Shown here piece after piece: positions 1-5,119 of a stretch of DNA of 5,119 bases. The stretch comes from Nitrospirae bacterium RBG_13_39_12 (GTDB lineage Bacteria; Nitrospirota; Thermodesulfovibrionia; Thermodesulfovibrionales; SM23-35). Where the stretch lies: the NCBI GenBank assembly GCA_001805125.1, contig MHEF01000051.1:1018-6136 (forward strand), written 5' to 3'. The notes beneath the pieces were generated by a model, which made no database searches, had not been told where the DNA came from, and saw only the letters and a program-made list of their open reading frames with translations. Every line of letters begins with the position of its first letter. Positions within the stretch are counted from its first letter, which is position 1. The position numbers and the translations under genes are program-made.

Positions 1-155
1 GCAGTAACTCTTACTCCTTTGTCAAGCAGAGCAAAAGCAACATCAGGGAATTGGCCGATTCCAATCTCTACTGCACTGCCATATCTGTCTGCGATATAAT
101 TCACCAGACCTTTATACCGATAGGTACTGTTTAATCTTGCATGATTTTTATTCAT
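1..155 (-). CDS. UPF0146 family protein, N-terminal part (cut by window edge)
   Basis: The minus-strand reading frame from the ATG at 155 stays open to the window edge and gives about 51 residues beginning MNKNHARLNSTYRYKGLV. The stretch VEIGIGQFPDVAFALLDKG, followed by VRVTA, matches the glycine-rich first strand and loop of the UPF0146 family, which has a Rossmann, SAM-methyltransferase-like fold but no established reaction. The family is small and mostly archaeal, with bacterial members. The C-terminal portion is outside the window. An in-frame ATG at 179 would add eight residues (MTQNGWIH), but it lies inside the end of the palindromic repeat and has no usable ribosome-binding site. I prefer 155, although its own Shine-Dalgarno is weak (a GGATGG stretch). 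The gene follows ppsA on the same strand after about 166 bp and may be read through from it. Family assignment is fairly sure; function is unknown. Confidence 0.75.
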   Translation of the reverse strand, partial: MNKNHARLNSTYRYKGLVNYIADRYGSAVEIGIGQFPDVAFALLDKGVRVT

Positions 156-173
156 GTGAATCCATCCATTTTG

Positions 174-256
174 TGTCATTCCGCACTTGATGCGGAATCC
201 AGTATCTTTTTTTGGGGAGTTTGTCCCCCTGGATTCCCGCTTTCGCGGGAATGACA
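174..256. repeat. 83-bp palindromic interspersed element with three hairpins
   Basis: The element starts TGTCATTCC (174-182) and ends with its exact complement GGAATGACA (248-256). Inside are GGAATCCAG (194-202) and its complement CTGGATTCC (229-237). It folds as three hairpins: ATTCCGCA/TGCGGAAT (178-185 with 191-198, loop CTTGA), GGGGA/TCCCC (214-218 with 224-228) and ATTCCCGC/GCGGGAAT (233-240 with 245-252, loop TTTC). Modules of the type GTCATTCCCGCGAAAGCGGG are widespread as dispersed repeats in many bacterial genomes. This looks like a short non-autonomous REP or MITE-like unit. No coding capacity or transposase is present. It sits between ppsA and the UPF0146 gene and would be part of any read-through transcript. 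Confidence 0.8.
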
Positions 257-321
257 AGAAGGGCAGGTATGACGAATAAAATGAGAAGATTCTTGATGCC
301 CTGTGTGTTGTTGTAAGTTTT

Positions 322-2709
322 TCAATCTTCTACATGCCTCCAGAAAAATATTTCATCCATGGGGACTTTTGATATTCTGGGTTTGCATGATAGACCCAAT
401 GCCTTTTCCATTAGAATCTTTTGTTCTGTCATGGCTATACTTCTCCTTGCTGACACAACTGTGTCAGGATTCACTGAGATCGAGGTGCAGCCGCAACGAA
501 TCATGAACTCAAGATAATCCGGATACACGCTGGGAGCCTGTCCACAGATAGATGTGGTCACCCCGTGTTTCTTACATACAGCAATAGTGTATGCTATGGC
601 CCTCAGGACTCCAAGATTCCTCTCATCATAAATTTCTTGTACAGATGTGTCATTTCGGTCTACGCCAAGTACAAGCATAGTCAAATCATTGGTCCCAAAA
701 CTCACACCGTCTATTCCTTCCTTGCAGAATTCTTCAATCATAAAAACAGCGCTGGGAACTTCCACCATGATCCATAGTTGAAAGTTGCGATCAGTCCTGT
801 GGTCTAACCCTTCCTCTTGCATGATCTTGACCGTCTTCTGAAAAACCTCGAGGGTTCTGACAAAGGGAACCATAACCCATATATTGGTGAACCCCATTTT
901 TTCCCTTGCCTGCCTGATCGCTTTCAGTTCGAGCCTGAAGATGTCATCTTCCTTCGTGTATCTGTACTCTCCCCGATAACCAATCATCGGGTTAGGGCCC
1001 ACATGTTCTCTTTCATACTTTTCACCACCAGGCAATTCGAGAAATTCGTCGGGCTTAAAATCAAGAAATCGATAAACTACAGGACGTGGAAAGAAAGCCT
1101 CTGCTACCTGCTCGACACCGCGTGAAAAGGTATCTATCATTACTTTATCTCCGCCTTCTTCTATGAGGAGCCTCGGGTGTTTTCCAATACTAAGCATCAG
1201 GTGTTCAGCCCTTAATAGGCCAACGCCATCGGCATTCGTTTCCTGAGCTACCTTTTTAGCAATTTCTGGAATAGAAAGATTTACGTAGACCTTGGTTGCT
1301 GTTATTACCTGACCCGACAGATCTAAAGGTACCACTGTTGCTTTGACTTCCTCTCGCTCCACAGCAGCCCCTTTAAAGATGAGACCACGCTGTCCATCAA
1401 CTGTTACTGGTTCTCTGTCTTTCAATACCTTTGTGGCATTTTCGGTTCCCACAACACATGGGACCCCGAGTTCACGGCTTACAATAGCAGCGTGACATGT
1501 CTTGCCACCCAGGTTTGTCACAATTGCCGAGGCAATCTTCATGACTGGAACCCAGTCAGGTGTGGTCATCCCCGTAACTAATACTTCTCCTTGTTTAAAA
1601 CTCGATATGTTCTTAGCATCTAATATTATCTTTACCCGGCCTGAGCTTCGACCAGGACTTACTCCTATGCCTCTTACGAGTATCTCTTGTTCCATAATGT
1701 CCTTCCTTTCTTCGCCCTTTACTTTTTCCTTCATGCCGTGGACTGTCTCAGGCCTGGCCTGAAGAATAAAGACTTTTCCTCTCTCTTCCACAGCCCATTC
1801 AATGTCCTGTGGAACCCCATAATGATTTTCTATCTGCACACCATATTGTGCAAGGCGAATAATATCTTCATCATTTAGTGCTGGTCGATCTTGCATTTCT
1901 TTGGGTACTGTTAGCCACTTTGTGCCTCCCTTTACATCTGATACAATCTGTCGTTTTTTCTTAACAATGTTTTTTCCCAAAATTTTGAAAGTGCCTTTTT
2001 CTACTACGTATTCATCAGGTGTTACCTGACCACCTACAATGGCTTCACCCAGCCCCCAGGAAGCATTGATAACAATTTTATCTTTAGCGCCGCTCACTGG
2101 TTCCAGGGTAAACATGACACCAGAAGAATGGGAGGAAATCAATTCCTGAACAGCTACACTGATGAGTACTTCACTGTGTGAAAATCCTTTTTCTTTCCTA
2201 TAGACGATGGCTCTCGGGGTAAAAAGCGAGCTCCAGCACTTTTTAATACTGCTTAAAAGATTTTTCTGAGTTACATTCAGAAAAGTATCCTGCTGACCTG
2301 CGAAGCTTGCCCCTGGTAAATCCTCGGCTGTGGCAGAAGAACGAACAGCAACAGCAACATTCTTTTTTCCGGCATGCTTGCAAAGTTTCTTGTATGCGTT
2401 CAGAATTTCCTTTTCCATCTCTTTTGGCATTGACAGGCCTTCAATCTTCTTCCTGATTTTCTCTGAGACATTTTGCAGGGATTTCATATCAGATATATTC
2501 ATGTCAGAAATTAGGGCTTTTATTTTCTTGTCCGTCTTTGTTTGTTCCAGAAAAACCTTATATGCATGAGATGATATGGCAAACCCATCAGGCACTGGTA
2601 CGCCAATCCGTCCTAACAGTTCCCCGAGATTGGCGCATTTACCGCCGACAACGGGAATGTCTTCTTTGGTTAAGTCTTTAAACCACAGCACAATATCCCG
2701 GTCTTTCAT
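322..2709 (-). CDS. ppsA: Phosphoenolpyruvate synthase (pyruvate, water dikinase)
   Basis: This cytoplasmic enzyme converts pyruvate, ATP and water to PEP, AMP and phosphate, the first step of gluconeogenesis from pyruvate. The product is 795 residues, close to the roughly 792 of E. coli PpsA. The N-terminal ATP-grasp domain (about 16-325) shows VGGKCANLGELL (21-32), the nucleotide-binding AVRSSATAEDLPGASFAGQQ (121-140) and ILQARPETV (315-323). The swivelling phosphohistidine domain (about 375-447) carries GGKTCHAAIVSRELGVP with catalytic His406. The C-terminal PEP/pyruvate TIM barrel (about 470-765) has LLRAEH (Arg500), RFLDFKPDE, VEVPSA (Glu650), FGTNDLT (Asn674-Asp675) and SICGQAPS with the proton-donor Cys722. 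Thr404 is the expected target of PpsR. A tail of about 30 residues follows the barrel. The gene lies 21 bp after ppsR, and the ATG is preceded by AAGGGGG. No truncation or missing catalytic residue was seen. PPDK is less likely because the active site reads TCH (PEP synthase) rather than TSH. Confidence 0.97.
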   Translation of the reverse strand: MKDRDIVLWFKDLTKEDIPVVGGKCANLGELLGRIGVPVPDGFAISSHAYKVFLEQTKTDKKIKALISDMNISDMKSLQNVSEKIRKKIEGLSMPKEMEKEILNAYKKLCKHAGKKNVAVAVRSSATAEDLPGASFAGQQDTFLNVTQKNLLSSIKKCWSSLFTPRAIVYRKEKGFSHSEVLISVAVQELISSHSSGVMFTLEPVSGAKDKIVINASWGLGEAIVGGQVTPDEYVVEKGTFKILGKNIVKKKRQIVSDVKGGTKWLTVPKEMQDRPALNDEDIIRLAQYGVQIENHYGVPQDIEWAVEERGKVFILQARPETVHGMKEKVKGEERKDIMEQEILVRGIGVSPGRSSGRVKIILDAKNISSFKQGEVLVTGMTTPDWVPVMKIASAIVTNLGGKTCHAAIVSRELGVPCVVGTENATKVLKDREPVTVDGQRGLIFKGAAVEREEVKATVVPLDLSGQVITATKVYVNLSIPEIAKKVAQETNADGVGLLRAEHLMLSIGKHPRLLIEEGGDKVMIDTFSRGVEQVAEAFFPRPVVYRFLDFKPDEFLELPGGEKYEREHVGPNPMIGYRGEYRYTKEDDIFRLELKAIRQAREKMGFTNIWVMVPFVRTLEVFQKTVKIMQEEGLDHRTDRNFQLWIMVEVPSAVFMIEEFCKEGIDGVSFGTNDLTMLVLGVDRNDTSVQEIYDERNLGVLRAIAYTIAVCKKHGVTTSICGQAPSVYPDYLEFMIRCGCTSISVNPDTVVSARRSIAMTEQKILMEKALGLSCKPRISKVPMDEIFFWRHVED

Positions 2710-2720
2710 AATAAAAATTA

Positions 2721-2727
2721 CCCCCTT
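2721..2727 (-). promoter_or_regulatory. Ribosome-binding site of ppsA
   Basis: AAGGGGG on the minus strand lies in the 21-bp gap between the ppsR stop codon and the ppsA ATG. The 11-nt spacing is on the long side. It supports the start at 2709 and independent initiation on a shared ppsR-ppsA message. Confidence 0.6.
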
Positions 2728-2730
2728 CCC

Positions 2731-3588
2731 TTATCGTCTTTCTTGAATACTAACGGTTTTATGAATCTCTTTAAGATTCACAGTTTCTGGTCTGCCCTCG
2801 ATAATCTTATTGGCAAGCTCCTCTATGGAGCTATTTGTTACATCTATTAACTGCAGTCCTTTTATCCGGTTAAATATCTGATGGCTGTATTCCAATTCCT
2901 TTTTAATTTGTGTAATGTCTGTGTAATCTATGGATTCTGCATATTTAAGCCTTTTCTGTCTGATAAAGGCTAATCTCTCAGGTGAGATGATGAATCCTAC
3001 CGTTTGAGTTTTTAGTGTAAAGACCTTATCCGGTGGTTTTATATCCAAGATAATAGGAAGATTGGCAACTTTCAAATTATTGTTACAGGATAGGTAAAGG
3101 CTGGTGGGTGTCTTAGAGGTTCTTGAAACACCAAGAATGACAAGATCTGCCTTATCCATTGTCTCAACACCCTGTCCGTCATCATGCCTCAGAGTAAAAT
3201 CAATTGATTCAGCAAGCCGGAATGATTCCTCTCCAATGCCTCTGAACAGTCCTGGGTTCAGGATAGGGTTCAGGTTCCAGATTTTTTCTAATCGCTCAAG
3301 CAGAGGGCCAAGAATATCTATGGTATAAATATCTATTTTACGTTTTTCTCTACGAACCCATGCCCTGAGTTCCTGTGAGATGAGGGAGTAAATGACGATG
3401 CCTTGTACTGCCTCAGCCTGTGATAGAATTGCCTTGATTTGTTCTTTTGTTTTGATATAGGGGAATCTCTTAAAGACAGGTTCTATTTCTTTGAATTGCA
3501 CCAGGACTGCACTTATCACCATCTCAGCCGTAATCCCTGTTGCGTCCGAGACAATGAAAACATGCACCTTCTTTTTAGGAGGGTTCAT
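2731..3588 (-). CDS. ppsR: PEP synthase regulatory protein (bifunctional kinase/pyrophosphorylase, DUF299)
   Basis: Members of this family (PSRP/PDRP) inactivate PEP synthase or PPDK by ADP-dependent phosphorylation of the active-site threonine. They reactivate it by phosphate-dependent removal that releases pyrophosphate. The 285-residue product is close to the roughly 277 of E. coli PpsR. Visible hallmarks are VFIVSDATGITAE at 10-22, the IDFTLRHDDGQG block at 129-140 and the P-loop-like ILGVSRTSKTPTSLYLS at 151-167 with Lys159. The loop wording is intermediate between PpsR (GKTPT) and PPDK regulators (TSKTPLS), so sequence alone does not name the target. The ppsA gene 21 bp downstream, and the absence of ppdK here, make PEP synthase the likely partner. 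The ATG at 3588 is preceded by TTAGGTG at short spacing, a mediocre ribosome-binding site. No alternative start fits the conserved N-terminus better. Confidence 0.95.
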   Translation of the reverse strand: MNPPKKKVHVFIVSDATGITAEMVISAVLVQFKEIEPVFKRFPYIKTKEQIKAILSQAEAVQGIVIYSLISQELRAWVRREKRKIDIYTIDILGPLLERLEKIWNLNPILNPGLFRGIGEESFRLAESIDFTLRHDDGQGVETMDKADLVILGVSRTSKTPTSLYLSCNNNLKVANLPIILDIKPPDKVFTLKTQTVGFIISPERLAFIRQKRLKYAESIDYTDITQIKKELEYSHQIFNRIKGLQLIDVTNSSIEELANKIIEGRPETVNLKEIHKTVSIQERR

Positions 3589-3597
3589 GGCACCTAA

Positions 3598-3620
3598 GGT
3601 CAGACCCTTGAGGCCAGACC
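3598..3620. repeat. 9-bp direct repeat within an imperfect palindrome in the ppsR leader
   Basis: GGTCAGACC (3598-3606) and GGCCAGACC (3612-3620) match at 8 of 9 positions with a 14-bp period. The outer bases also form an inverted pair, AGGTC (3597-3601) with GACCT (3617-3621). The site lies 10-32 bp upstream of the ppsR start, where an operator or a 5' UTR hairpin could act. No known regulator motif is recognised, and chance cannot be excluded. Confidence 0.35.
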
Positions 3621-3638
3621 TAATTAAGAATTCATAAG

Positions 3639-3644
3639 AGTATA
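3639..3644 (-). promoter_or_regulatory. Possible -10 box for the ppsR-ppsA operon
   Basis: The minus strand reads TATACT, 5 of 6 to the sigma-70 -10 consensus, about 50 bp before the ppsR ATG. The surrounding sequence (3639-3657) is AT-rich. There is no good -35 box at 16-18 bp, so this may be an activator-dependent or alternative promoter, or a chance match. Confidence 0.22.
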
Positions 3645-3742
3645 TTTATGCTATATAGATTAGCACATGATTCTTCTTTCTGCAATGTGGAGATTTGAGA
3701 TGGAAACATCTATTTTCGAATTCATTTTTTTAAATGTAATAA

Positions 3743-3874
3743 ACAGCTGGATATAGTATTTAAGCGGGTTCTTTTGCTGATAGTCCATGAGAATATACTA
3801 ATATCAAGAGGCAAAAGCCTCGCAGTCCCGATCTTATTGGGACGAGAATGAGCGAAAATACTGTATCCAGCTGT
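3743..3874. mobile_element. 132-bp MITE-like element with 19-bp terminal inverted repeats
   Basis: The left end ACAGCTGGATATAGTATTT (3743-3761) and right end AAATACTGTATCCAGCTGT (3856-3874) are inverted copies agreeing at 18 of 19 positions. Between them are three smaller stems: TGATA/TATCA (3778-3782 with 3802-3806), GAGGC-AAAA-GCCTC (3808-3821) and GTCCCGAT-CTT-ATTGGGAC (3825-3843, one G-T pair). The whole can fold into a closed multi-branched structure on either strand. A second, partial copy begins at 5080, so this is a repeat family. No transposase and no clear target-site duplication were seen. It is probably a non-autonomous mobile or palindromic repeat; a structured RNA is an alternative. 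It fills most of the gap between the cysteine hydrolase and ppsR. Confidence 0.75.
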
Positions 3875-3931
3875 CATGGAAGCGGAAATGATTATATTCA
3901 AGCTATTCACTAAATATGAAAAGGGGAGTAA

Positions 3932-4972
3932 TTATTTTTGCAGATTAATACCTGGCCAACTTTCTATTGGGTCTGTGGACTTTATTACATGCATACCTGC
4001 GTCAGCAAATCTCTGGAATGCAGCGTTTGCATGGTCTGTATAGTCTATAACCCCTGGAACAACAACAGGAGATGTACAGTCTTCAAGGAGATATACCTTT
4101 TCGACCAACTGCCTATCCCGGGCAAAAATGTTCTCTAAAAGGTCATCGATCGTCCATGCAACACAGTGACTTTTTGCCTGTCCAGCGATAATGACAGCAT
4201 CAAACTCTAAAAGTTTTTTGAAAAATTTGTCGCTCTTTTGGGCAATTGACCTTCCCTCTGGACCCTCTAATACCTCCGGACCAAGAACAGAGTAATGTTC
4301 TGTGAGGGGTTTATCTCCTTTTACATGAAAATCAGGTTGATTATACCTGACTATTCCATGAAAGAAGATGGCTTCTTCAACAGATGCGACCAGTGCATGA
4401 CCTATTCCCCCTAACATGGCATGGTAAGGCCATATAGTGAGGTCATACTTACCGCTTTCCTTTAGCTTTTTGGTATAGTGTTGAAGGTATAACTGTCCGA
4501 AATCTTCAGTGATATTAAGACTATGACAAAGGGCAGGGTTAAACTTCCATTTGCCTTCTTTCACATCTTTTTCAGAGATGAGTGTGAAAGGTGAGGGATG
4601 CTCTCCCTTATCATTGACTAAAAAGATGCTATGGAAAATCTGCACTGCCTGATGGGTATCCATTGTTGGACAAATCTGTGTGATAACATCAGTATTGCGA
4701 TAAACAAATTCGCAAAGCCTTTGATTGTCATCAATTGCCCCTGTGCCTGAGCGTCCGCCTACGTATAGCTCAAATTTAGGGATACAAAAAGCATTCTGTA
4801 TATCTACAGCCACTAAACAGACTTTGAACCTGTCATTGGCAGACGGTTTTAAGTTATTTTGCTTTGCCCAGTTTTCAGCTTCCTGAGCCCGTTCCTGATA
4901 GGAAACCTTCCAGATCTCACCAACCTTATCCGGTTTATAGTGATGCGGAATAGGCAGTTCACGACGTGCCAT
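3932..4972 (-). CDS. Long-form isochorismatase/nicotinamidase-like cysteine hydrolase
   Basis: The 346-residue product belongs to the isochorismatase-fold cysteine hydrolases (COG1335), which cleave amides or related bonds through an Asp-Lys-Cys triad. The triad is visible as Asp57 in VAVDIQNAFC, Lys218 in DFHVKGDKPLTEHYS and Cys270 in AGQAKSHCVAWTIDDLL. Nicotinamidase-type metal ligands are suggested by Asp105 and His107 (TMDTHQ) and His184 (WPYH), with His114 nearby. The C-terminal VYLLEDCTSPVV and DAGMHVI segments are typical of the fold. It is much longer than classical PncA (about 180-215): about 46 residues precede the first strand, and about 60 extra lie between the DTH and WPYH motifs. 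There is no signal peptide, so it is likely cytoplasmic. The start is backed by AAAGGAG four bases upstream. It may be a nicotinamidase feeding NAD salvage, but the substrate is not determined by the sequence. Confidence 0.9.
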   Translation of the reverse strand: MARRELPIPHHYKPDKVGEIWKVSYQERAQEAENWAKQNNLKPSANDRFKVCLVAVDIQNAFCIPKFELYVGGRSGTGAIDDNQRLCEFVYRNTDVITQICPTMDTHQAVQIFHSIFLVNDKGEHPSPFTLISEKDVKEGKWKFNPALCHSLNITEDFGQLYLQHYTKKLKESGKYDLTIWPYHAMLGGIGHALVASVEEAIFFHGIVRYNQPDFHVKGDKPLTEHYSVLGPEVLEGPEGRSIAQKSDKFFKKLLEFDAVIIAGQAKSHCVAWTIDDLLENIFARDRQLVEKVYLLEDCTSPVVVPGVIDYTDHANAAFQRFADAGMHVIKSTDPIESWPGINLQK

Positions 4973-4976
4973 AATT

Positions 4977-4983
4977 CTCCTTT
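4977..4983 (-). promoter_or_regulatory. Ribosome-binding site of the cysteine hydrolase
   Basis: AAAGGAG on the minus strand with a 4-nt spacer (AATT) precedes the ATG at 4972. This is the strongest Shine-Dalgarno in the window and fixes the start, so the N-terminal extension appears to be translated. Confidence 0.8.
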
Positions 4984-4994
4984 CAATTAACCTA

Positions 4995-5016
4995 AATAAT
5001 GCAATTCAATAATGCA
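4995..5016. repeat. Exact 9-bp direct repeat upstream of the cysteine hydrolase
   Basis: AATAATGCA occurs at 4995-5003 and again at 5008-5016, separated by ATTC (13-bp period), 23-44 bp upstream of the hydrolase ATG. It lies in the expected 5' UTR or promoter region. It could be a regulator-binding pair or a small slippage duplication. No recognised -35/-10 pair was found around it. Confidence 0.4.
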
Positions 5017-5079
5017 GACGTTGTGAAAAAATTTATTTTTCGATACCTCAGTGTACATTACTCACAAATTCAAATAAGA

Positions 5080-5119
5080 AAGGCAGGGCATAGTATTTGA
5101 GCGGATTTTTTTGCTGATA
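5080..5119. mobile_element. Partial second copy of the 132-bp element (cut by window edge)
   Basis: Aligned without gaps to 3743-3782, this stretch agrees at 32 of 40 positions, and at 27 of 30 from ATAGTATTT onward, ending in the shared TTTTGCTGATA. The outermost ten bases are diverged (AAGGCAGGGC instead of ACAGCTGGAT). It has the same orientation as the complete copy, and the two left ends are 1337 bp apart with the cysteine hydrolase gene between them. The rest lies beyond the window. Confidence 0.75.

Noticed and set aside
178..212. Terminator-like hairpin followed by T-run (ATTCCGCA/TGCGGAAT then T-rich) on the plus strand
   Set aside because: No plus-strand gene precedes it, the T-run begins about 8 bases after the stem, and the hairpin is part of the palindromic repeat. 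On the minus strand, the direction of ppsA, the same stems are followed by A-runs, so they are not intrinsic terminators.
260..302. AGGGCA (260-265) with TGCCCT (297-302) as a possible ppsA terminator
   Set aside because: The stem is only 6 bp with a loop of 31 bases and has no T-run on the minus-strand side.
303..2569. Several plus-strand open frames of 63-102 codons across ppsA
   Set aside because: All lie antisense to a full-length, motif-complete PEP synthase and show no family resemblance.
3722..3910. 62-codon minus-strand open frame across the 132-bp element
   Set aside because: It lies almost entirely inside the inverted-repeat element, shows no recognisable domain, and its frame is explained by the repeat sequence. 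It is probably a spurious ORF that recurs with each copy.
3938..4138. 66-codon plus-strand open frame inside the cysteine hydrolase
   Set aside because: Antisense shadow of a gene with conserved catalytic motifs; cysteine-rich nonsense composition and no independent signals.
1..5119. CRISPR array, tRNA, rRNA or toxin-antitoxin pair
   Set aside because: No regularly spaced direct repeats, no tRNA cloverleaf or rRNA-like stretches, and no small paired ORFs were seen on either strand.

Overview
The window is a moderately AT-rich bacterial segment in which all four recognisable genes lie on the minus strand, so transcription runs from high to low coordinates. In transcription order they are: a long-form isochorismatase/nicotinamidase-like cysteine hydrolase (3932-4972), the phosphoenolpyruvate synthase regulatory protein PpsR (2731-3588), phosphoenolpyruvate synthase PpsA (322-2709), and the first 51 or so codons of a UPF0146-family protein that runs off the left edge (1-155). 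PpsR (DUF299) is a bacterial-type regulator. UPF0146 is best known from archaea but also occurs in bacteria. Together with the dispersed palindromic repeats this fits an environmental bacterium, but I cannot name the lineage from sequence alone.

The functional core is the ppsR-ppsA pair, separated by 21 bp and almost certainly one operon. PpsA makes PEP from pyruvate and ATP and is the entry step of gluconeogenesis from C2/C3 carbon. PpsR is the bifunctional kinase/phosphorylase that should switch PpsA off and on by modifying the threonine two residues before the catalytic histidine. That target (Thr404-Cys405-His406) is intact, so the circuit looks complete.

The cysteine hydrolase upstream has a full Asp57/Lys218/Cys270 triad. 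It carries an N-terminal extension and a large insertion compared with classical PncA, so its substrate is uncertain. No direct pathway link to ppsR-ppsA is visible.

The non-coding space holds three repeats. An 83-bp palindromic element of three hairpins (174-256) sits between ppsA and the UPF0146 gene. A 132-bp element with 19-bp terminal inverted repeats (3743-3874) sits between the hydrolase and ppsR. The beginning of a second, same-orientation copy of that element (5080-5119) lies upstream of the hydrolase and is cut by the window edge, so the hydrolase gene is bracketed by direct copies. The 343-bp gap 3589-3931 contains the ppsR leader and the 132-bp element and no convincing gene. I found no obviously new multi-gene system. 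The least ordinary items are the repeat family and the enlarged hydrolase.
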